Shown here: positions 56,401 through 64,000 of the stretch, piece after piece
How positions within the stretch are numbered: the first letter of the stretch is position 1
How the letters are laid out: each line of letters opens with the position of its first letter
Origin: Propionibacteriales bacterium
GTDB lineage: Bacteria > Actinomycetota > Actinomycetes > Propionibacteriales > Nocardioidaceae
Reading direction: 5' to 3'
NCBI GenBank assembly: GCA_026392465.1
Contig: JAPLCA010000013.1
Location: 87,452 to 151,451, forward strand
DNA: 64,000 bases
Notes under the pieces: generated by a model
Told to the model about the DNA's origin: nothing
Databases searched by the model: none
The model's input: the letters and a program-made list of their open reading frames with translations, nothing else
Program-made: the position numbers and the translations under genes

Positions 56401-59187
56401 GTGCGCCGTCTTGTCTTTGGTCTGCTGTCGTCGTGTCTGGTGGTGGCCGGCCTGCAGGCGCAGGCGCGGGGCGAGGACACGGCTCCTCTCGATTCCGAGG
56501 CGAAGGCGTTCGCGGAAGCCGCGGCGACGGGCAAGAACGTCGAGATCGTGGAGGACCGCACCGAGACCGAGACGGTGTGGGCGACGCCTCGGGGGACCTT
56601 CTCCACGAAGATCTCGAACGCGCCCGTGCGAGTCAAGGGCGATGACGGATGGGAGTCCATCAACCTCGATCTCATCGAGAGCGACGGCGTGGTCCGTCCC
56701 CGGGCCGCGCCCGGTGACGTCGAGCTCTCGGCGGGCGGACGCGACCCGCTGCTGCAGGTGACCGTCGGCGACGTCACCACGTCGATCTCCTGGCCCGGTG
56801 CGCTGCCGGCACCTGTGCTGGACGGCCCGGCCGCGACCTACCTCGACGTGATCGATGACGTCGACCTTCGCATGACGGTCACCGACGGCGGTGTCTCCCA
56901 GGTCCTCGTGGTGAGGACGGCAGCGGCGGCGGCGGACCCGCGCCTCGCCCAGCTCAAGCTCGCGACGGACGTGGACAACGGACGCGTCGAGGTGGCAGAG
57001 GGCGGCGGGCTCAGCGTCCTCGACGACGTGGGGCGCACGGTCGGCGACGCGCCCGCTCCGATCATGTGGGACTCGAGCGGGACGGTCGTCGGCGACGGCG
57101 GTCAGCCCGTCGTCGACAGCAGTGCGGAGGCTGTCGATCGGCGGACCCAGGGGCCGGTGGAGAACGACGACGTCGCTCCGGTGGAGCTGGCAGTGACGGG
57201 CGGCGACATCGTGCTGGAGCCGCACCGCGACGCACTGACGGGTGCAGATGTGCAGTACCCGGTCTACATCGATCCGAAGGTGGGCGGGCGCGCATTCGCC
57301 TGGGCCATGGTGTTCAAGCAGCACCCGAGCTCCTCGTTCTACAAGTGGACCGACGACGAGGGTCAGGGCACCGGTTACCAGAACTACATCGGGGTCTCGA
57401 ACAAGCGACTCTTCTTCCAGTACGGCATCAGCTCGCTCTCGGGGCACCAGATCCGATCGGCGACCTTCAAGGCGACGATGGTGTGGTCCCCCTCGTGCAC
57501 GACCCGCCCGATCAAGGTCTACCGGTCCGGGGGAGTCTCCTCGGACACGACCTGGAACGACCAGCCGTCGCTGGGAGCGTTCCAGGACAGGAAGTCGTAC
57601 TCAGCCGGCCACTCCGGGTGCAATCCCGGCGGTCGGGACGTCGTGTGGAACATCAAGAACGGCATGGCCGCCGCGGCCGGCGACGGCCGTCCCAGCATCG
57701 GCCTCGCCCTCATCGCCGAGGACGAGGCAGACCCGTTGAACTGGAGGCGTTTCAAGCACAACGCGTCCATCACCGTCGAGTACAACCGACGCCCGAGCGT
57801 CCCGACGTCCCGCACCATCAACGGCATCGCCTGCCCGACGACGGGCGCCGTCCGGCTCGGCAGGATGACGTCCTACCCGGTCATGCGGGCCAAGCTGGCC
57901 GACCCCGACGGCAACAACGTCCGCCCCCTCTGGGACTGGAACGCGGGTTCCGACATCACCTCCGCCCACAGTGACATCACGGGCAGCTACGTGGCGAGCG
58001 GCTCCACCGCCGCTCACAGCCTCAGCACGCTGAGCCGCGACGAGAACGACACCGTCAAGTCTGGTACCTGGACCTTCAGGGTCACCGCTGAGGATTCTGG
58101 GGGCTTGCGGAGCGCGGCCTCCGACGAGTGCACCTTCACCATCGACTCCACGCTGGCCGCACCTCCCCGGGTCCAGGGCCTGCCCGGAGTCGACGACCCG
58201 TCCACGAGCTGGGAACCGGGCAAGTCCTACCAGCTGACCTTCGCGCCGGGATCGACGAAGGACGACGTGGTCGGCTACCGGTACAGCTTCAGCTCCGACA
58301 CGCCGCCTACCGACCCGATGCTCGCGGCGTCCGGCTCGGGCAAGACCCACACTCTCCACGTGCCCGCGCGGGCCGTCGGTCTGCACAAGCTGAGGGTCTG
58401 GGCCTACGAGGCCTCAGGGAATCGGAGCGAAGTGCCCTTCGTCCACGAGTTCGAGGTCCTCGACCCTGAAAGGTTCGTCCGCTCGACCTACACGTTCGAC
58501 GACGAGGACGGGTCTCTGGCGGCCGACAGCACCGGTGAGTTCCCGCTCGACATCGGCGACGCCACCCGCTCGACTCGTTCGCTCTACACGGACGACGACC
58601 CGGACAACCGTGCTCGTGACGCCATGATCAGCCTCTCCGAGAGCTCGCAGCCTCCGGCGATGGTCGGCTCCTTCGTCGACCCGAGGCGGTCCTTCGATCT
58701 GGCCTTGTTCGTCGATCCGGCGAAGACGGCGACGAGCAGCAACCAGATGACGGCTCTCTCGCTCGGAGGGGAGAACTCTCCCGGCCTCGAGATCGGCGCG
58801 GAGGTGAACGGCACAGGCTTCGACTACGTCCTGCGCGTCTGGGACATCCAGACGGCAGCGTGGGTCGTCGCGCGCGTGCCGGGCGACGACGGCCAGCCGG
58901 GGACGCGACCCGTCGTCGCCTCGTACGACGTCGTGACGAAGAAGGCGACACTCCGAGTGCTCGGCACCAACGCCGCGACCGCGGTCACGCCAGGGACGGC
59001 CACGCTTCCTGAGTCCTTCGTCCGCCAGCGGTTGACGGTGGGAGCGTCGTACGACGCGACCCGTCGGTGGACCGGCTTCCTCGACCAGGTCGTGGTCGCC
59101 CGCGGTCCTCTCACCGAGGACGAGATCTCCAACTTCCTGAAGATCTGGGAACGCACCGAATGCGTCGCCGTGAGCGGAGGCTGCTGA
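56401..59187 (+). CDS. Secreted DNRLRE / LamG-like domain protein
   Basis: A 928-residue exported protein. A Sec signal peptide (residues 1-24, R-R-L-V-F-G-L-L) is followed by a Val/Asp-rich domain with repeated short strands. A DNRLRE-type domain begins near residue 300 (S-S-F-Y-K-W-T-D, later T-T-W-N-D-Q-P-S and I-G-L-A-L-I-A-E-D-E). Then come two fibronectin/Ig-like segments and a C-terminal LamG-like region ending W-T-G-F-L-D-Q-V-V-V-A. In Streptomyces and relatives such proteins precede RHS proteins and probably act as surface partners or loaders. GTG start with a GGAGG site; the RHS gene starts 1 bp after its stop. Confidence 0.85.
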   Translation: MRRLVFGLLSSCLVVAGLQAQARGEDTAPLDSEAKAFAEAAATGKNVEIVEDRTETETVWATPRGTFSTKISNAPVRVKGDDGWESINLDLIESDGVVRPRAAPGDVELSAGGRDPLLQVTVGDVTTSISWPGALPAPVLDGPAATYLDVIDDVDLRMTVTDGGVSQVLVVRTAAAAADPRLAQLKLATDVDNGRVEVAEGGGLSVLDDVGRTVGDAPAPIMWDSSGTVVGDGGQPVVDSSAEAVDRRTQGPVENDDVAPVELAVTGGDIVLEPHRDALTGADVQYPVYIDPKVGGRAFAWAMVFKQHPSSSFYKWTDDEGQGTGYQNYIGVSNKRLFFQYGISSLSGHQIRSATFKATMVWSPSCTTRPIKVYRSGGVSSDTTWNDQPSLGAFQDRKSYSAGHSGCNPGGRDVVWNIKNGMAAAAGDGRPSIGLALIAEDEADPLNWRRFKHNASITVEYNRRPSVPTSRTINGIACPTTGAVRLGRMTSYPVMRAKLADPDGNNVRPLWDWNAGSDITSAHSDITGSYVASGSTAAHSLSTLSRDENDTVKSGTWTFRVTAEDSGGLRSAASDECTFTIDSTLAAPPRVQGLPGVDDPSTSWEPGKSYQLTFAPGSTKDDVVGYRYSFSSDTPPTDPMLAASGSGKTHTLHVPARAVGLHKLRVWAYEASGNRSEVPFVHEFEVLDPERFVRSTYTFDDEDGSLAADSTGEFPLDIGDATRSTRSLYTDDDPDNRARDAMISLSESSQPPAMVGSFVDPRRSFDLALFVDPAKTATSSNQMTALSLGGENSPGLEIGAEVNGTGFDYVLRVWDIQTAAWVVARVPGDDGQPGTRPVVASYDVVTKKATLRVLGTNAATAVTPGTATLPESFVRQRLTVGASYDATRRWTGFLDQVVVARGPLTEDEISNFLKIWERTECVAVSGGC

Positions 59188-59188
59188 C

Positions 59189-62100
59189 ATGACCACACGT
59201 CGTCGCTGGACGATCTGGGCGCTCGTGGGCGCTCTGATCACCTCCCTCCTCGCCGCCTCGGCCGCCGCGCCCGCTTCTGCCGAGGTCGATGACGCGCCTC
59301 CGAAGACCCAGGTGATGCCCTCGGTGCCGGTCGCGCCTGTCGACGGTGACACGCTGTCGATCAAGACGTCGGGCGAACCCGTCACGGCCGACGAGCTCCC
59401 GCGTGCGGGCGTCGAGATCGAGACGACCGTCGCTGACTCGTGGACGCGGGAGGTCGAGGGATTCTCGGTCCGATCGAAGGGGGCCGAGGAGTCGGCCAAG
59501 GCCACGCTCTCGACCGAGACCGTGACGCTCGACGGCGAGCCGGTGGCCGCCCCGGCGTACACAATCGACCTGACACCCCAGACGGTGGTTGCCGAAAAGG
59601 CGACGACCGACGCGAGCGACGAAGCGGGAGCTCCGTCGGCGTCGGCGGCGAGCCCCTCCGCGGAACCTTCTGCCGCGACCGCGCGCCAGGAGGACCTGCC
59701 TGCGACCGTCGACGTCAAGCTCGACTACACCGACTTCGTCAACGCCTTTGGGGCCGACTGGGCAGGTCGGCTGCGTCTGGTGACCTTCGAGGACTGCGAC
59801 GAGTCCGGGAGCGGCCTGGACTGTGGCGCGATGAAGGCGCTCAAGACCACCGCGGACGCGAAGAACAACACCCTCACCGCGACCGTGCCGACCCAGCGCT
59901 CCAGCTCGACGTCGGCCTCGACCATGACGGTGGCGGCAGCGCCGGGTCCCTCGGGACCGCAGGGCGACTACAAGGCGTCCTCCCTCGCGCCCTCGTCGTC
60001 GTGGTCCGCCGGGAACCAGTCCGGCGACTTCGCGTGGTCGTACCCGATCGCGACACCGCCGGCGATCAACGGCCCCACGCCGGACCTCGCACTGAGCTAC
60101 TCCTCGGGTTCCGTGGACGGGCGGACCTCGTCCACCAACAACCAGACATCGTGGATCGGTGAGGGTTTCTCCCTCGACCCTGGGTTCGTCGAGCGGTCCT
60201 ACGAGTCGTGCGACCAGGTCGGCGGAACCCCCGAGGACGTCGGCGACATGTGCTGGCGCGACGACAACCTCACCATCTCGCTGAACGGCCAGAGCTCCGA
60301 GCTCGTCCAGGACGGCTCGACCAGCCAGTGGCGGATGAAGAACGACGACGGGACGCGCGTCGAGCTGCTCAAGCAGGACGGCATCAACCGCGACGACGAC
60401 GGTGAATACTGGCGGGTGACCACGCCCGACGGCACCCGGTACTACTACGGCAGGAACCAGCGCTTCGACGGTGACGACCGCCGGACCGACTCGGTCTCGA
60501 CCGTCCCGGTCTACGGCGCACGCGCGGGTGAGCCCTGCCACGGCTCGACCTTCGCGGCATCGGCGTGCGACCAGGCGTGGCGCTGGGGTCTCGACTACGT
60601 CGTCGACCCGAACGGCAACACGATGTCGTACTTCTACGACCAGGAGAAGAACAACTACGGCGCCAACAAGAACGCCACCGTCCGCGGCTACGACCGCGCC
60701 GCTCTGCTGACGTCGATCGAGTACGGGACCCGTCAGGGCAGCGACGCCGCGTCGGCGAAGGTCGTCTTCACCTCCGCCGAGCGGTGCCTGAAGACCAGCG
60801 AGGTCACCTGCGAGTCCTTGACCAAGGACACCGCCTCGCACTGGCCGGACGTCCCCTTCGACCGGATCTGCACCAGCGACACCTCCTGCGCCACGCGCAC
60901 CTCTCCCACGTTCTTCTCCCGCAAGCGTCTCGCGAAGATCACGACCTTCGTGAAGGCGACGAACGACGCCTGGTCGGCCGTGAACGAGTGGAACCTCACG
61001 CACGAGCTCCCCGCGACCGGCGACATGACGAACGAGGAGAACGCTGAGCGGGCCCAGGTCCGCACGCTCTGGCTCGCGCAGGTGCAGCAGACGGGCAAGG
61101 TGGGGACCGACGTCAGTCTCCCTCCGGTGCGCTTCAACAAGGAGATCCTCGACAACCGGGTGTACGACACGAACGGCGTGGACTCCTTCGCCCGCTTCCG
61201 TGTGAACGCCATCGACAACGGCACTGGCGGTTCCATCGCGGTGAACTACTCGCCTCGCGACTGTACGGCGAGCGACAAGCCGGCCGCCGGTTCGCTCGAC
61301 ACGAACGCCAGGCGTTGCTTCCCGGTCTGGTTCAGGCCGTGGTGGAGCGAGGACTCCCAGCTCGAGTTCTTCCACAAGTACCGGGTCGACAGTGTCGTGG
61401 AGGCCGACAACACCTCGGGCGGAGCGAACGTCACCACCAGCTACACCTACGGCGGCGGCGACGGGTGGCACTACACGACGTCCAACCTCGTCGAGCCGAA
61501 GTACCGCACCTGGGGCGAGTGGCGCGGCTACTCCCGGGTGAGGACCGAGGTCGGGGCGGAGTCGGGCAAGACCTGGAGCGAGTCGCTGTACCTGCGAGGC
61601 ATGCACGGTGACCGTGCGGCCGGGGGAGGGACCAAGTCGGTCACCGTGACCGACCCGCTCGGGGACAGCGCCGACATCCAGGACCGTGACGAACGGGCCG
61701 GCTTCGAGCGCCGGACACGCACCCAGCTGGGAGCCTCGGGTGCGGTCGTCGACATCACGGTCAGCACGCCCTGGACCTCCCCCGCGACCGCCACGTCGAA
61801 CGGGCGGTCCGCGCACATCGTGAGGCTCGGGGAGACCGAGACCCGGACGCGGCTCTCATCAGGCTCGTACCGCACGGTGAAGACGACGACGGACTACAAC
61901 GACCGCGGTCAGCCCGTCGCCGTCAACGACCTCGGGGACACGTCGACGGCGGCCGACAACCGGTGCACCACGACGTCGTTCGCCACCAACGCCACTCTCG
62001 GGATGTACGACTACCCCGCGTCCCAGGTCACCACGGCACTCGCGTGTGGGACGGCACCGTCGGCGGCTGGTCACATCATCTCCGCGAGCCGCACGTCGTA

Positions 62101-64000
62101 CGACGGGCAGGCGTTCGGCGCAGCGCCGACGCAGGGGCGCCCGACGCGCCTCGAGACGGTCTCCGGCTGGTCCAACGGCATCACCTATCAAGTGGACGCC
62201 GAGACCCAATACGACGTGTACGGCCGTCCGACGAGCGTCACCGACGCCAAGGGCAAGACCACGACGACTGCCTACGTCCCGGCCACCGGCGGACCGGCCG
62301 AGGAGGTGAGGGTGACCAACGCACTGGACCACGTCACGGTCGTCAGTCCCTCCCGCTCGTGGGGCACACCGACGAGCGAGACCGACGCCGCCGGCGCTGT
62401 CACCAACTACTCCTACGACGGCCTGGGCCGTGTGGTCGCGGTCTGGGGACCGGGTCGGGACAAGGCGACGCAGACGCCGTCGGTGAAGTTCACCTACAAG
62501 GTGAGCGCGACGGCACCGAACACCGTCACGACCGAGCGGCTGAACGCTGCGCAGGAGTACGTCGCGACCGTGGCGTTCTACGACGGCCTCATGCGGGAGA
62601 GGTCGACGCAGAAGGCCTCGCCGAGCGCCGACGGTGGACGCGTGATCACCGAGAAGATCTACGACGACCGCGGGTGGGTGAGCTCGTCCCGCGGGCCGTA
62701 CTACAACTCCGGCGACGTCGACACCACGCTCGTGTCGGCCGCGGAGAACGCTGTCCCCCGCTACGCCAACTACACCTACGACCTCGCCGGCCGCGTCACG
62801 AGGGAGGCGCTCGCCTCCCTCGGTGGAGTCAAGTGGTCGACCAGCACGGCCTACGGGGGCGATCGGGTCCTCGTCACGCCGCCGACCGGCGGCACCGCCA
62901 CGACGACGGTCTCCGACGCGCGAGGGCAGGTCACGAGCCTCACTCAGCACACCGCGTCCACTCCGACAGGCGGGGGTGACGTCACCTCCTACACGTACAC
63001 GCCGTCCGGTCAGCTCAAGAAGGTCACCGATGCCTCGGGCACCGAGTGGTCGAAGACGTACGACATCCGTGGGCGCCTGATCGCCGACGACGACCCGGAC
63101 AAGGGCGAGAGCACCTTCACCTACGACGAGCTGGACCGCCCGGTCTCGGCCACCGACAAGCGCGGTGTGACCTTGTGGACCGACTACGACGCGCTCGGCC
63201 GGAAGGTCGCGCTGCGTGACGACTCCGCCACTGGTCTCGTCCGAGCGAGGTGGACGTACGACACCGTCCGCAAGGGTGCCCTGGCGTCCGCCGTCCGTGT
63301 GGCTGACGGCAAGGAGTACAAGGACGAGGTCACGGCCTACGACAGTGCAGGTCGACCCACGTCGAGCACGCTGACGATCCCTACGGAGGAGGGGCTCCTC
63401 TCCCGTTCGGGCGGCTACGTCACGGGTGTGGACTACAACCCGGACGGGTCGGTGCAGAAGATCACCCAGCCTCTGGTCACGGGGATCACGAACGAGAACC
63501 TCACGTACACCTACGACCGGCTCGGCAACGTGAAGAAGCTGACCGGCGCCGTCGTGATCGTCACCGACAACCTCTACTCGCCGCTGGGCGAGGTGCTCCA
63601 ACGGACGTCCGGAAGCACGGCCGGGAAGGCCGTGTACGACACCCGCGAGTACGACGACGCCACGCGCCGGACGACGCGACGAGCCTTCTCGCTGCAGGGC
63701 AGTGCCACGGCTCCGAAGCTGGACCTGCGCTACACCTACGACCCCATGGGCAACGTCAAGAAGCTGAACGACGTCGCTCCCGGTGACACGAACCAGACGT
63801 CCGCATCGACGTGGCGTCAGTGCTTCACGTACGACAACCTCCGTCGGATGACGAACGCCTGGACGTCGTCCGGGAACTCGTGCGCTGCGCCCACGGCGAG
63901 CAACCTCGGCTCGACCGCTCCGTACTCGGACGTGTACACGTTCGCGAGGAACGGCAACCGCGAGAAGGTCGTCTCGATGCGCAAGGTGGACTCGAGCATC
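59189..64000 (+). CDS. RHS/YD-repeat secreted protein, probable polymorphic toxin (3' truncated)
   Basis: The frame opens at ATG 59189 and stays open to the window end: 1604 codons without a stop. It has a Sec signal peptide (A-L-V-G-A-L-I-T-S-L-L-A-A-S-A-A-A-P-A-S-A) and a Ser/Ala-rich linker near residue 130-170. An SpvB/TcdB-like N-terminal region follows (S-G-D-F-A-W-S-Y-P-I and L-A-L-S-Y-S-S-G-S-V-D-G). From about residue 900 it carries YD repeats such as Y-S-Y-D-G-L-G-R-V, T-Y-D-L-A-G-R-V-T, D-Y-D-A-L-G-R-K-V and T-Y-D-R-L-G-N-V. The beta-cage of RHS proteins usually encloses a variable C-terminal toxin, which would lie beyond the window with an immunity gene. WapA-like contact toxin is the likeliest role; a structural wall protein is the alternative. 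Confidence 0.88.
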   Translation, partial: MTTRRRWTIWALVGALITSLLAASAAAPASAEVDDAPPKTQVMPSVPVAPVDGDTLSIKTSGEPVTADELPRAGVEIETTVADSWTREVEGFSVRSKGAEESAKATLSTETVTLDGEPVAAPAYTIDLTPQTVVAEKATTDASDEAGAPSASAASPSAEPSAATARQEDLPATVDVKLDYTDFVNAFGADWAGRLRLVTFEDCDESGSGLDCGAMKALKTTADAKNNTLTATVPTQRSSSTSASTMTVAAAPGPSGPQGDYKASSLAPSSSWSAGNQSGDFAWSYPIATPPAINGPTPDLALSYSSGSVDGRTSSTNNQTSWIGEGFSLDPGFVERSYESCDQVGGTPEDVGDMCWRDDNLTISLNGQSSELVQDGSTSQWRMKNDDGTRVELLKQDGINRDDDGEYWRVTTPDGTRYYYGRNQRFDGDDRRTDSVSTVPVYGARAGEPCHGSTFAASACDQAWRWGLDYVVDPNGNTMSYFYDQEKNNYGANKNATVRGYDRAALLTSIEYGTRQGSDAASAKVVFTSAERCLKTSEVTCESLTKDTASHWPDVPFDRICTSDTSCATRTSPTFFSRKRLAKITTFVKATNDAWSAVNEWNLTHELPATGDMTNEENAERAQVRTLWLAQVQQTGKVGTDVSLPPVRFNKEILDNRVYDTNGVDSFARFRVNAIDNGTGGSIAVNYSPRDCTASDKPAAGSLDTNARRCFPVWFRPWWSEDSQLEFFHKYRVDSVVEADNTSGGANVTTSYTYGGGDGWHYTTSNLVEPKYRTWGEWRGYSRVRTEVGAESGKTWSESLYLRGMHGDRAAGGGTKSVTVTDPLGDSADIQDRDERAGFERRTRTQLGASGAVVDITVSTPWTSPATATSNGRSAHIVRLGETETRTRLSSGSYRTVKTTTDYNDRGQPVAVNDLGDTSTAADNRCTTTSFATNATLGMYDYPASQVTTALACGTAPSAAGHIISASRTSYDGQAFGAAPTQGRPTRLETVSGWSNGITYQVDAETQYDVYGRPTSVTDAKGKTTTTAYVPATGGPAEEVRVTNALDHVTVVSPSRSWGTPTSETDAAGAVTNYSYDGLGRVVAVWGPGRDKATQTPSVKFTYKVSATAPNTVTTERLNAAQEYVATVAFYDGLMRERSTQKASPSADGGRVITEKIYDDRGWVSSSRGPYYNSGDVDTTLVSAAENAVPRYANYTYDLAGRVTREALASLGGVKWSTSTAYGGDRVLVTPPTGGTATTTVSDARGQVTSLTQHTASTPTGGGDVTSYTYTPSGQLKKVTDASGTEWSKTYDIRGRLIADDDPDKGESTFTYDELDRPVSATDKRGVTLWTDYDALGRKVALRDDSATGLVRARWTYDTVRKGALASAVRVADGKEYKDEVTAYDSAGRPTSSTLTIPTEEGLLSRSGGYVTGVDYNPDGSVQKITQPLVTGITNENLTYTYDRLGNVKKLTGAVVIVTDNLYSPLGEVLQRTSGSTAGKAVYDTREYDDATRRTTRRAFSLQGSATAPKLDLRYTYDPMGNVKKLNDVAPGDTNQTSASTWRQCFTYDNLRRMTNAWTSSGNSCAAPTASNLGSTAPYSDVYTFARNGNREKVVSMRKVDSSI

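Noticed and set aside
59111..61816. Long minus-strand frame opposite the RHS gene
   Set aside because: Arg/Val-rich shadow; the plus strand has a signal peptide and YD repeats in one continuous frame.

Overview
The window comes from a high-GC actinobacterium. Four things show this: near-uniform G/C third positions, the fhaA-fhaB-pstP-rodA-pbpA-pknB cell-wall locus with crgA and a DUF881 gene beside it, an IdeR-type iron box, and many promoters that lead straight into a start codon. The gene content, including an isorenieratene-type carotenoid cluster and 13E12-type HNH genes, fits Nocardioidaceae-like actinobacteria such as Nocardioides or Aeromicrobium. That placement is inference. The pknB locus usually lies close to oriC, so the window is probably near the origin.

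Layout. 1-9.8 kb: lipid and sterol catabolism. This holds the end of a cholesterol-oxidase-like GMC enzyme, an alpha/beta hydrolase, an alpha-methylacyl-CoA racemase with a long-chain acyl-CoA dehydrogenase, a TerC membrane protein behind a manganese-type riboswitch, a MerR regulator, and the thiolase/FadB pair. The same 17-bp dyad sits between the -35 and -10 boxes of both beta-oxidation promoters, which is the MerR arrangement. 9.9-20.7 kb: accessory island. This holds a frameshifted HNH/13E12 gene, an XRE regulator, a two-gene type III-like restriction-modification system with an EcsC-family third gene, and an opposing AAA ATPase plus partner under a large inverted-repeat operator. 20.7-24.8 kb: iron-siderophore ABC importer behind an iron box. 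24.8-35.1 kb: housekeeping and metabolic singletons (methyltransferase, amino-acid permease, SDR/DUF2867, OsmC, EAL, AraC with its target) and a hydrolase/enoyl-CoA hydratase/nitroreductase operon.

35.2-46.4 kb: an unrecognised Rossmann-like protein, a membrane molybdopterin oxidoreductase with a fasciclin lipoprotein, then the carotenoid genes crtT, crtU, a P450, crtB, crtY and crtI. No GGPP synthase (crtE) is seen. 46.5-55.9 kb: a histidine-phosphatase-fold protein, a tandem-duplicated CrgA, DUF881, and the six-gene cell-wall/Ser-Thr-kinase operon without pknA or trpG, ending at tRNA-Leu(CAG). 56.0-64 kb: a secreted DNRLRE/LamG-type protein and the first 1604 codons of a secreted RHS/YD-repeat protein that runs off the window.

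Across the window, every convergent gene junction with about 30 bp or more between the stops carries a large inverted repeat or hairpin, except one that holds only a weak structure. At least eight genes have a TANNNT-like -10 box ending 6-7 nt before the start codon, which predicts leaderless transcripts.
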